Positions 42,181-52,803 of a stretch of 64,000 nt of DNA are shown here, piece after piece. Source of the DNA: Euonymus europaeus (Eukaryota > Streptophyta > Magnoliopsida > Celastrales > Celastraceae); assembly GCA_963580455.1 (NCBI GenBank), contig OY756962.1:18556001-18620000 (forward strand), in the 5' to 3' direction. Below the pieces are notes generated by a model. The model was given only the letters and a program-made list of their open reading frames with translations, was not told the origin of the DNA and ran no database searches. The position numbers and the translations under genes are program-made. Position 1 is the stretch's first letter; each line of letters begins with the position of its first letter.

Positions 42181-44244
42181 TCACGGGGACACACTCGGTC
42201 TAATGAACCCCAAGTCTAGCAACTCCTCTAATTGAGAACTCAACTCCTTCAACTCTGCTGGAGCCGTCCGATACGGCAAAATCGAAATCGGCCTGACGTT
42301 CGGATGCAACTCAATAGCAAAGTCAATCTCCCTCTTCGGAGGTAATCCCGGCAACTCTTCCTGAAATACATCCATAAATTCTTCCACTACCCGAATCATA
42401 GTAGCTACATCTCCCTTAGGAGCCAAAGTCACCAAACTTGCGACCCTACAATCCTTATACGAAAGGTTATCCATGAAATGAGGGCATGGTATCCCCTTCG
42501 ATCCCTGTAAATGAATCACCCCACCCTCTAGTACTCTAAGAGTGATTCTCCTTTGCCAAAAGTCAAGCACTCCTTGGTGCTTTGTCAACCAATCAACTCC
42601 TAGTATCACATTGAAGTCTTTGAAATCTAACACATACAAATCGGCTTGTAGAGATATTTCTCCAAACCGACACTCACAACCGAACACTACTCCCTCCAAC
42701 GTGGTAAAGTGCCCAAATGGTGAGGACACCGTAAACATTCTTCTAATCGGCGAAATCTCCACCGCTAGTGCGTTCGATAACAAACTAGTAATAAATGATG
42801 AAGTAGCTCCGGAATCAAACAAGACTCTAGCCCAACAATATGAAATCAAAAATATACCTCCAATAAAATTGGGATGCTCATGTGCTTCCTGATGTCCCAT
42901 AGCAAAGACACGACCATCCGTCAGTGCATACTGCTGCTGCTGAGACTGTCTGCCTCCACCCCGCCTTCTCCCTCCCGATGGAACCGTGGAAGGAAGAGTT
43001 GGAGGTGGTACCCCCGGTATCTGAGGCTGATGCTGTCCTCCCTGGTTACCCTGTGGACACTCACTTTTCTTGTGGCCCAACTTACCACAACCAAAGCATC
43101 TAAATCCAGAAGATTTGCACTCTTTTATCATGTGCCCTTCTTTCCCACACTTGTAACAAGTCACCTTGCCCCCTGGGGCCCTTGGACCCTTGCTTCGGTC
43201 CCCTTTCTGATGACGAAAATTAGTCCTCTGCTTCTCGTGGCTGCCACCACCACCACTACTACCCTCAGTCACTGGACGCTTCCTCTGAGCCTCATTCCGC
43301 TCACTCAATTCAAAGTCCAACGCCATCTCAACTGTGTCATCATACGATACCACCCTAGTGGCCATCACCATCCTCCTAAGACTGGGTAGCAACCCATCTC
43401 TGTACCTTGCCGTCTTCTTTGCATCGGTAGGAGCAAACTCTCTCCCAAACCGATACAACTCCTCAAACTTCTTGGTGTACTGAGACACCGTCATCTCTGA
43501 TGTCTGCAACAAATCTAGAAATTGTTTGGCCTTCTCAGTCTGCATAGGTCTCGGCACAAACTTCTGCATGAACAACTGCTCAAAAGAGGTCCAAGTCAAC
43601 TCATTCCGTCTTTGACCCATGGACATCCACCATTCATAGGCCACTCCACTCAGATAATAGAAAACAAACTTCACCCGTCTCTCATCGGGTATCTCTAACG
43701 TATCCATCCTCATGCTCAGCTGATTGAACCACTCCTCCGCCCCCACACCCGTTCCATCCTCATAAAAGGTTGGAGGAGAAGTCCTCCTCAGCTGATCCAC
43801 CTCATACATACCCTTTCCAGCTCTCGATGTTGTAGCTACCTCAGGTACCACTCCCTCGATACGAGTGCCAGTTGCACCTATCGCCTGCGCCACTGCTTGT
43901 GCTATCGTCTGTGCCTGTGTCTGCACCATAGTCATCATGAAGCTAGCAAGCCCTTCCATCGTCACCGGTTGCCCCTCTGTAGTAACAAGAGCAACAGGTC
44001 CTGCAGGTGGTGCCTACTGATCATCACTCTCAGTCGGTAGTCCCTCATGAACTATCTCTTCCTCCCTCAACTCTGGATCCACATTCGGAAACGAATCCTC
44101 AGTGCTAGGAGTGCCTCTAGTGACAAGCCCCACCCCAACACTACGGCCTCTACCTCAGCCCCTACCAACTCCCCGTCGGCCACTGCCACGAGGTACCTCA
44201 GTCCCACTCTCGGACCTGGTAGTTCTACGGGTATTCATCTGCAT
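42181..44244 (-). pseudogene. E3 gag and protease
   Basis: The start at 44244 matches the E1 and E2 starts. A TGA in the Arg/Gly-rich head (about 44156) and a TAG (about 44016, shared with E1) precede a 594-codon open frame from 43965: gag core (EWFNQLSMRMDTL, YEWW), knuckles CYKCGKEGHMIKEC and CFGCGKLGHKKSEC, protease LFDSGATSSFI, and the start of RT. Gag and protease are in one frame, as in E1's ancestor. Confidence 0.9.
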
Positions 44245-44403
44245 GGCAAACAGACAATACCATTTAACACCCAACTCAACAGAGGATTTATTAGGGATTA
44301 GAAAACATACCAGATCAGTAGCGGTTGTGACATGGCCTGGATTACACTACCATACATCTAGGACCCATCCCCGATCCTATATATATAAATCAAACCAACC
44401 TCC

Positions 44404-44414
44404 CTCTGATACCA
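44404..44414 (-). promoter_or_regulatory. E3 primer-binding site for initiator tRNA-Met
   Basis: TGGTATCAGAG on the minus strand, 3 nt from the LTR. Confidence 0.88.
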
Positions 44415-44417
44415 AAT

Positions 44418-45444
44418 TGTGATGCCCCAATCCGAGCACGCCACGGGTGCCCTCCGGCACCGTCCTAGGCCACTAGTGCGATCATCTGACGGACCGGAAA
44501 TCCAGCGACATCTCCCCGTATATCGGAGACTCCCCGCCTGCATCAAAAACGCACAGCAATATATACAATCCATCACACTAGCAACCTAGCCAGGCCTCAT
44601 ACCTCAATCACATGCAATCCTGATCCTAGGGCCTCAGGCCATCCACTACCAGCATGCACAAACTAATAGTAATAAACACATCAATAAATTCACAATATCA
44701 TATAACCATAAATTCAAACTCCGCATACATCATGCATACACCCTCTGGTGCCTAATGGTCATAAGCATATCATGAATAATCATCAATACATCGTATACAA
44801 AACACGTGCTTAGAGTATCTCTCTAGCACCCACATGCTACCCAGGGCCATCCATGTCACATCCCGCTCTCACTGATCCGCTCCACTGGTACCTGTACCTG
44901 TACCAGTATCACCTGTGGAGAGGAAAAGAAAGCAGAGAGTGAGCAAGAAGCTCAGTAGGGTTAAGAGTATAAAGAGTGATAAGGCCGAATCCGAAACAAT
45001 AGGCTATGCATCGATATGAAAGCTACCACATGCACGTATACTCAACAATCACATAAAAACATCAATCCGGGCAATCCCCTCATAAGCAAACCTCACCGAT
45101 ACCATGGCTCGTTCCATGTAATATCGAACGTGAGCAAGCTCACCACATCAACTCATCAATATCATGGTCGCTATCCATGTCATATTGAATAGGAGCAAGC
45201 TCCCCAACATCAAACGCTCTTGGATTACCTGGTTGCGTGAACCTATCATGCCCGCACCACTCCAGGCAAGGTTCCTCATCAACCATGCCTTTAGTGCATT
45301 ATCCTACAAGAAGTTCATTAGACTTGGTGGTAACTCTCATCACCTCGTCATCCCTCCAAGTAGCTTTCAAGAATCCTAAGGATCTCCGAGTCCATACTCG
45401 AAGTCCAATGCAATTCCAATGCGTTTATGCCATGACATGCCGAA

Positions 45445-45493
<49 letters not shown>

Positions 45494-46621
45494 CATCCTA
45501 CATATATATATACATAAAAACCATGATGCATGAACGGAATCAAATCGTGCCCATAGATGATGGAACACACACATAAGGGTCATGCAACATCGAGAATTAC
45601 AATATCCAAAAGCAAGGTTCGTTTCCCCTTAGAAGCAATTAAGGAGGAAACACAAATAAACGACCAATGAAGAATTAAAACGCTCTTTAGAATATCGAGA
45701 ATAAACGATATGAAGAATGGTTGGAAATCCCCTACCTCGTATCGAGCAATTCACCAAAATCTCACAATTAGGGTTTTAAACCCCGTTTCTCCAACCTAAC
45801 AATTCCACACAATCGAACTCTAATAATCATCCAAAAATAACTTAACATATCATAACCAATATAAATTAAACAACTAAATTGAGAAAACTTACTTTCTCTC
45901 TCTAGGGTTCCTCTCAAACCCCAAACCTCAACCTTATGGAACTCAACTCCAAAACGAGAATCAAACCTACATATACAACCAAATATGAACTAGAATCAAC
46001 ATATCTAAACCATAGGAATCAACTCTAAACACAACTAACAAGATCTACTCAAAACCCTAGAAATGGAAAAATGAAGAATCTTACCTCCAAGGCTTGAATC
46101 TTCATTGAATCCTCTCTAAAACTCCAAAACCAAGCTCCAATCTCCAAGAATCACCTCAAATACTCTTCCCTCTCTAGAATCATCGCTCTCTCTCTCTAGA
46201 ACTGAAACAACCCGGAAACCTCTCAAAAACACTCGCTGGAACCTATTTGAAAAACTCGGGTTGCGCCTAGGAGCTCTGCCCTACCCAAACTTACTCTGAA
46301 GCGCTGCTTTGGGCGCCATCTTGGGCGAGGTGCCCCTAGGTGCCTCTGCACCTACTCCATTTCCTCTCTCCCACTGAACTGGGCGCAGCGCCTAGGCGCC
46401 CTAAAGTGCGCCCGGTCCAGTTTCGAATCTCATCCTTCGCGCCCCATCTGGCGCTCACTGGACTAGGCGCCCTGAGGTGCGCCCAGTCCAGTGCCTCTTC
46501 TTCTGGTATTCTTCCTCACTTGTCTCTTATTGGACTAGGCGCCCCCTAGTGCGCCTAGTCCAGTTTTCCCCTTTTATTCAGAACTCAAAAATTCACAACA
46601 TTTTTGGGTCGGGGTTTCACA
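44418..46621 (-). repeat. E3 5' LTR
   Basis: 2204 bp, paired with 37188-39460. It is nearly identical over most of its length, but the first ~150 bp at the U5 end differ at roughly fifteen places and the palindrome cluster lacks some units. It carries (AT)22 at 45447-45490. Confidence 0.93.
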
Positions 46622-46626
46622 CTCTC
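46622..46626. repeat. TSD of E3, right copy (CTCTC)
   Basis: Matches 37183-37187. Confidence 0.85.
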
Positions 46627-46947
46627 TCTCTGCTTCATTGTTACACACAGTGGAGTACCAGGTTTAATTGGATGATCATTTTGCCGCAGAAAAAATTACA
46701 AGTCCCGTTCATTTTGAAGTTCCATCAGTTCCATTTTGAAATGTGTATTATAGACAAACTTCATCACCAAATCAAAGGAATTAAAATCGACTTCAATCAA
46801 CTGGTATATGAGTTTTTCAGAGTCTTCATATGTGATTGAGTTAGACACAATTACACCATGACTTCTACCCCCTTTAAAAGTGTGCATGCCTCGAAAATTT
46901 TCCTACTCTCCACAATATATCACAACAAAATTGATCTTAGAAGCCAT
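46622..46947 (-). pseudogene. MURA-type transposase, N-terminal part
   Basis: The likely start is at 46947 (MASKINFVVIYCGE), with a TAG at codon 15, then frame 46887-46696 with SNSITYEDSEKLIYQLIEVD and FVYNTHFKMELMELQNERDL, continuing FFLRQNDHPIKPGTPLCV to the E3 insertion point. This matches the amino-terminal region of plant MuDR transposases. It continues at 37187. Confidence 0.75.
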
Positions 46948-46996
46948 TCTTGTACGCACATAATAAGAGGTCATCATCAAAATTAAAACACTTGAA

Positions 46997-47214
46997 GGCA
47001 CGACCAACCAAAGCACATGAACGACTAGCACAATACATGGCATGACCAAATAAAAACGAGGCACGACTACAAAAAGGGAGGCACGACTAAATAAAAATGA
47101 GGCGCTTCCAAATATAAAATGAGGCACGACCAACCAAAGTTCAGGCACGACCAACTAAAGAGCAGTCACGACCAACCAAAAAAGAGGCACGACCAAATAC
47201 AATATGGCACGACC
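46997..47214 (-). repeat. 21-bp-period tandem array (GGCACGACC on plus), right
   Basis: Eleven cores start at 46997, 47018, 47039, 47060, 47080, 47101, 47123, 47144, 47165, 47186 and 47206: steps of 20-22 bp, nearly all 21. Inverted relative to the left array. It lies directly upstream of the MURA start, in the subterminal zone. Confidence 0.9.
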
Positions 47215-47249
47215 AAGTTAATACATGCAGAACCACATAAGAAGGGCAT

Positions 47250-49305
47250 GTTATGTCGTTAGTAACAATTTAAAATAAACTTACAAATGTACAACTAATA
47301 TATAGTGAACAAGTAAGAGTCGATCCCACAAGGAGTGATGCTAATAGATATACAATCTAACACTTGAATATAATTGATACAATTATAAAAGAGGGGAAAT
47401 GGGGGTTAAATCTTGTAATAGACAAAAATTAAGACAAAGAAATTGACGTTAAGAACAAGAATGAGAATTGATATTAATGAAAACAATAGCTAAGACTCAC
47501 TATCCACCACAAAACATTCAAACAATTTATAAGAAATAATAGACTAACAATTTTAACAAGCATATGATGACAACATTCACAACAAAGTCATGGCCAAACT
47601 CAAGTTGTATAATTCTCTCTTAATTGCATGTAAAGTGTATGGCGTCTACCTCATTACGTGTATTCTTAATCGAAATCTAGCATGGTGTCTGCATCAATCA
47701 ACAATCAAGAATCCAATAAGAGCACAGAGAATATGAATGTCACAAGAATCCTAATACATGGTATTTGTACTTAGGTATTCAAGAATTGATTTTCCATAAT
47801 TCGTTTTTAACTGAATTATATGTTGCAAGAAAAAACATATTCAACAAGGCAATTGACCATGTTCTACAACAATTAATTACAATACATGTGTCAAAGTTAG
47901 CTACTCAAAGAAACACAATACTAGAACTCACATAACATGGAAAAATCAAAATCATCATGCTTGTAGAAATTGAAATCCACACAACTTATAAAATTGAAAG
48001 CATGCTTAGGGCTTCAAGACAAGCCCTAATTAACAAGAGTTTAGTTATACATAACCAAATAAAACATGAAACAAAAAATACATAATTACAAACACAAGTA
48101 CAAACACCAGCCTCGTTTTCTTCTTCTCCATCTACTCCTTCTCCTCCTTTTTTCTTCTACTCCTACTCCTCTCTATTTATAGAGAAAATGAGCACATAGA
48201 GTAGGAGTTAGTGCCATCTTTTGGTGGTGGATTTTTCCATCAAATTCGTGTGGTGGATTGTCCACTCTATGAATGAAAATGGTATCATCAATGACATCAA
48301 CTTCCAATTACACACTAATCTTGCAACTGCATTCTGGCCTAAACGAAGACTATTATGAGCTCAAACCCTTGATCACTATTGTAGATAAAAATGTGTAGAT
48401 AATTATGGGCTTTTGAATCACTCAATTTGGACATCAGACGCTCAAGTTATAGGCTTCTAAAGGTCTGGTCTGCAAACAGAAATTTCGCTTCGGATATAAC
48501 TTCCAAACATGACTTCGAGGCAACCTTCAGAGGCCCAAACGAACTCCGATTTTTGTGAACCAGCACTTCCTGCAAAGCTTGAAGTGTCCTCTAAAAATTT
48601 TCTCAACCTGCAAAACATCCAAGAAGATCTTAGGTACAATAATCTTGAAAATTCAGCTTTAAAGCACAATTTCTTGACATTGCTTTTGTAGTATTTTATC
48701 ACTTTAAGAATGTATATTCTGGCACGTATCACAACCCCTAACCAGCTTATCGCTAGTCCCTAGTAATTCAAGCGTAAAAATATTATGAGAAATGATTGAA
48801 AGTAACAATACTAGAACAAAAGGTAAGAGATCACAATTCCTATCCAGATTAGTATAGTCACAACTTCCAAGACTTATGTGTGTGTGCTAAGCCAAAACCT
48901 TCATACCACAATCCATAATGCATATAACCTCAAAAATTATCCAAGTAAAAGCCTCAACTCCATATTCTCACAGGGTAGAGAAGGATTTCTGTGCTATGAA
49001 TTTCTCTCATGGAGTTGGAAAATAGATATGCACTCAGAAGAAAAGTCAATTTAAGGACAAACAAATAAATAAACATTGATCAAAAGAAAGGTATATTAGC
49101 TGTCTAGAACTTCCACCAGTCTTACCACAAACCTGCTTTGGAATTCTATTGATCAAAATTTTTTCAATTGACAAACTAATAGAGCCTTATTACAAAAAAA
49201 ACTCATCTACTGAAGGATGACGAATACACAACAATTTTTTTCTTTTTTTCTTTCTTCTTTCTTTTTGTCTTTTTTTCTTTCTTTTTTTCTTTTTCTTTTA
49301 TGTCT
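47250..49305. other. Noncoding retrotransposon-derived sequence in a scrambled block, left part
   Basis: No convincing gene. It starts with a ~143-bp segment X (TGTTATGTCG...; 47250-47392) that recurs directly at 52183-52320; then Y (47507-47935) recurs at 49673-50095; then Z (about 48016-48150) recurs inverted at 52320-52450. The CACGTATCACAACCCC and CGCTAGTCCCTAG wording near 48722-48760 is like the noncoding parts of Athila/Tat-type elements. A pyrimidine run lies at 49237-49299. The frame 48457-48732 is unremarkable. Confidence 0.6.
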
Positions 49306-49680
49306 CGAATTCATAATCTCGAATTCATAATATAGAACATCTCAAACAAAGGCCCAATAAAAGTACAACATTGTTCTCAAACATTGATCAATATCATCCT
49401 CAGCATTCATCCAATCATTCCACAAACCATGTAATGGTGTTCATTGACAACAATTATCCATTTCAAAAGATCAATGCAAGTTCATAAGTTGTTTACTCAT
49501 TTCTCTCCACTTAACCAGAAAATATTCTTAGTCATATGCATTATCATCCATCTTACCACAAGGCTTAATATTTGTGGACAAAAGTGTGTTAAAAGTTGCT
49601 TTCTAATAATCTAGATAGAAAAATTGACTCAAACTAATTGTACCAGTACCAAATCATCAAAGTGCATGAATATGCCACCA
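49306..49680 (-). repeat. Segment W, inverted copy of 51795-52170
   Basis: About 370 bp that match 51795-52170 in reverse orientation by eye. Both homologies end at a GCCACCAC / GTGGTGGC boundary, which here is shared with the start of segment Y, a 7-bp microhomology join. Confidence 0.8.
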
Positions 49681-50095
49681 CAAAACATTCAACAATTTAT
49701 AGGAAATAATAGACTAACAATTTTAACAAGCATATGATGACAACATTCACAACAAGGTCATGGCCAAACTCAAGTTGTATAATTCTCTCTTAATTGCATG
49801 TAAAGTGTATGGTGTCTACCTCATTATGTGTATTCTTAATCGAAATCTATCATGACGGCTGCATCAATCAACAATCAAGAATCCAATAAGAGCACAGAGA
49901 ATATGAATGTCTCAAGAATCCTAATACATGGTATTTGTACTTAGGTATTCAAGAATTGATTTTTCATAATTCGTTTTCAACTGAATTATATGTTGCAAGA
50001 AAGAACATATTCAACAAGGCAATTGACCATGTTCTACAACAATTAATTCCAATACATGTGTCAAAGTTAGCTACTCAAAGAAACACAATACTAGA
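49673..50095 (+). repeat. Segment Y', direct copy of 47507-47935
   Basis: CCACCACAAAACATTCAA to AACACAATACTAGA; about 425 bp with few differences. It ends abruptly at the LTR fragment at 50096. Confidence 0.8.
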
Positions 50096-50933
50096 GACCG
50101 GATTGAGGTGGGGTACATCCTAGGGGACGCTTTTCGATGTAGGCGATGCTATCGAGTACCTGATGTAGGCTCGATCCTCATCCAATCTGGGGAGTACCTA
50201 GACTGGGAGACACCTTGCGGAGATCAAGGTGGGTCCAAGGGAGGATTTTCTAGTGTTATGTAGATTTGAGTTGAATTATGATTGAGTACTGATTTGAGAG
50301 TTGTACTTAAGAATGGTAGTGGTGGAGCCTACTCGGTGTCTACCCTACAGATTGATTGATTGTTGATATTTATGACTGGTTCGGAGATTCTTTACCCTAT
50401 TATGGTATCATTGTATGGTTTCCTTTATGTACTTTTATACCTTTCGGATTTTCTTACTTTATCTCTGTTTATTGGAGTTCGATGATACTGAAGTATATCA
50501 CTATTTGAGTTTCTGTTCATCTCACCTACCTCTTGAGTTTTTACTTTCCGTTTATTCTGATGTTTGATATTTCTCTATATCCCTACTGAGCTTTGTGGCT
50601 CATCTCTTTTATTCTCATGTTTTTCAGGTGAGATAGTCGGAATGGATGATCAGCGCAGGGATGCGTGAGATGTGATGTGTGGCTGCTGGATGGATATTTG
50701 TGTCTTTGTATTTACATTCAGTTTCGACGAGTTTCATGGATTTTCTGTTGTAGACTCATGTTTGCCTATTGACAGTATTTGGGTTTGCTATTATTATAGT
50801 TAGCTTGTTGATTTATAGTGTTTTGGATAGCTTGGGTTTAAATCCGGTTCGGGGAACGGAGGAGTTCCCTGCCGGTCACGCCTCTGGGATTTATGGGTGC
50901 TCATCTGCACCTATCTGGGAGAGGGGCGTGACA
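50096..50933 (+). repeat. Inner and 3' end part of an E4-type LTR, plus orientation
   Basis: Matches the E4 LTR (57160 down to 56304) in opposite orientation, ending GGGGCGTGACA at 50933. Directly after it comes GTATC, the same five bases (as GATAC) that flank the E4 LTR start at 58424. It is thus probably E4's own 3' LTR end, inverted. Confidence 0.85.
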
Positions 50934-51655
50934 GTATCAGGATGACATCCCTAGTCTTCGGCTTCAATTCATGACAACGGATATTTGCTCATGTTTAGGC
51001 TATCCACCTACCGCTGACGTCGCTGTAGGTTTTCAAGCGCCGATCTCTATTTCCCATCAAGAGATGATTGATGATATGTGTCAAGGGCGACACGATTCGA
51101 ATGCTACTTCTACACGCCGCTCTTATTTTCCATCCACGATGTGGATGCTTGATGATGCTATCCGAAGTAACCTTTGCCCCATTGGACACAGTCAACAACG
51201 CCAGGGTAACATACTTTCCGCCCTATATTACATGTATCGCGGAGTCTGGTTTTATATTGGCCGGATTTACCTTGAGAGCATTCTTAAGGCGAAGGCCCTT
51301 GTGGAGAAACAAACAACCAAGGTCGAGAGATTATATTTCCCGAGACTCATCACGCGGTTGCTTTTCAGTATGGGCATCCGCCCGCCTCACAGCCAGACAA
51401 CTTCCAATTATCCAGTGACTGTTTTGGAGAACTCTACCTGGCGTCAGAGTACTAGCCATATGCTTTCCAGTGCTCGTAGACAACGAACACCGCGACGTCC
51501 AGTTGCTTTACCACTGGAAGCGTCTGACTCTTCTGCTGCTGCACTACCTCCTATTGACCACATTCACAACATTTTGGCATGCCTGCATAGGTTGGAGGTT
51601 GGACAATAGCGGCTGGAACACATGCTAAATGTCCTCATGGATATGGTGCGGCGCT
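50934..51655 (+). pseudogene. Athila-element env-position ORF, distal half
   Basis: Open from the LTR edge to a TAG at 51607-51609 (212 codons from Met 50971), then in frame 15 more codons to a TAA/TGA region near 51655. Features: YPPTADVAVGF, RSYFPSTMWMLDDAI, LCPIGHSQQRQGNILSALYYMYRG and LYFPRLITRLLF. The pattern resembles plant-transposon proteins found after integrase in Athila-type elements. No clear signal peptide or membrane helix. In frame it continues the ORF at 58685-58429 across the E4 TSD. Confidence 0.65.
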
Positions 51656-51764
51656 AACCATCTTCTCCTCCCACCATTTTCCGAGCATCTTCCACCTCAG
51701 GTTGTATTTTTCTAACCTCTGTTTCCTTGCATTGCATTGCTTTTCCATACTTCGTCATTTTCAC

Positions 51765-51800
51765 ATTGCGGACAATGTTTAGTTTAGGTTGGGGGTGGTG
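51765..51800 (+). promoter_or_regulatory. Candidate polypurine tract of the Athila element
   Basis: GGACAATGTTTAGTTTAGG then TTGGGGGTGGTGG: the kind of sequence that closes the internal region of Athila/Tat elements before the 3' LTR. Its placement just after the env-position ORF supports this. Confidence 0.5.
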
Positions 51801-52170
51801 GCATATTCATGCACTTTGATGATTTGGTGTTGGTACAATTAGTTTGAGTCAATTTTTCTATCTGGATTATTATAAAGCAACTTTTAACACACTTTTGTCC
51901 ACAAATATTAAGCCTTGTGGTAAAATGGATGATAATGCATATGACTAAGAATATTTTCTGGTTAAAGCACAAATGAGTGGAGAGAAATGAGTAAACAACT
52001 TATGAACTTGCATTGATCTTTTGAAATGGATAATTGTTGTCCATGAACACCATTACATGGTTTGTGGAATGATTGGATGAATGCTGAGGATGATATTGAT
52101 CAATGTTTGAGAACAATGTTGTACTTTTATTGGGCCTTTGTTTGAGATGTTCTATATTATGAATTCGAGA
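51795..52170 (+). repeat. Segment W, presumed original copy
   Basis: Follows the polypurine-like tract, so may be the beginning of the Athila 3' LTR. Inverted copy at 49306-49680. No gene. Confidence 0.7.
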
Positions 52171-52182
52171 CCAAAAATTGTT

Positions 52183-52450
52183 ATGTCGTGAGTAACAATT
52201 TAAAATAAACTTACAAATGTACAACTAATATATAGTAAACAAGTCAGAGTCGATCCCACAAGGAGTGATGCTAATAGATATACAATCTAACACTTGAATA
52301 TAATTGATACAATTATAAAAGGAGGAGAAGGAGTAGAAGGAGAAGAAGAAAACAAGGCTTGTGTTTGTACTTGTGTTTGTAATTATGTATTTTTTGTTTC
52401 ATGTTTTATTTGGTTATGTATAACTAAACTCTTGTTAGTTAGGGCTTGTA
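52183..52450. repeat. Segments X' (direct) and Z' (inverted) of the scrambled block
   Basis: X' at 52183-52320 repeats 47250-47392; Z' at 52320-52450 is the reverse complement of about 48016-48150. The block then abuts E4 integrase at about 52450. Confidence 0.8.
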
Positions 52451-52803
52451 AGCGGCTGTAACAATCCAGGAGGTCTCCTATGCTCTGCCTTCACCTGCTG
52501 ACAGGTAAGACATCTCATCACAGTCTGGGCCACATCTCTCTTCAGTCCGCTCCACCAGTACTGTCTCCGTACATCTCGATACATCTTAGTAGCACCAGGA
52601 TGTATCGCGAACTGAGAATAGTGTGCCTCTCTAAGTATCTCACCTCTAAACTCAACATCTTCTAGAACCACCAATCGACCTCTAAAACGAACTCCTTCAT
52701 CAACACCTCGAATCCAACCATCCATATCCTCAATATCATCAAAAATCGCATCACCAAGCTGTGCATCCAACACTTTCTGTACTAGTGCTGGACGGCTCAA
52801 CAA
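52451..52803 (-). pseudogene. E4 integrase zinc-binding domain, truncated
   Basis: Frame 52803-52435: HYSQFAIHPGATKMYRD and [21 protein letters not shown], after which sequence from segment Z' begins. The catalytic core is missing. Confidence 0.85.

Larger units (their letters stand above)
37188..46621 (-). mobile_element. Full-length Ty3/gypsy element E3 (Tekay/Del-like) inside MURA
   Basis: Both LTRs, primer site, polypurine tract, complete gag-pol layout and 5-bp TSD are present; 9434 bp on the minus strand. The LTRs are very alike over most of their length, suggesting recent arrival, yet gag-pol holds at least six disabling lesions, so it was probably moved by another copy's proteins. 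The LTR is of the CCTAGG subfamily, like E5. Confidence 0.95.
34039..47250 (-). mobile_element. Mutator-like element (MULE) with Ulp1-like gene, split by E3
   Basis: Left to right: an Ulp1-type protease gene (plus strand), a 21-bp-period repeat array, a MuDR-type transposase gene (minus) interrupted by gypsy element E3, and a second array in the opposite orientation. MULEs carrying Ulp1-like proteases are known in plants (KI/Kaonashi types). The left end is cut at 34038 by the EPRV junction; I could not find a terminal inverted repeat or 9-bp TSD. Confidence 0.8.

Noticed and set aside
48457..48732. 91-codon minus-strand ORF
   Set aside because: Lies in noncoding Athila-like repeat sequence, no motif, no supporting context.
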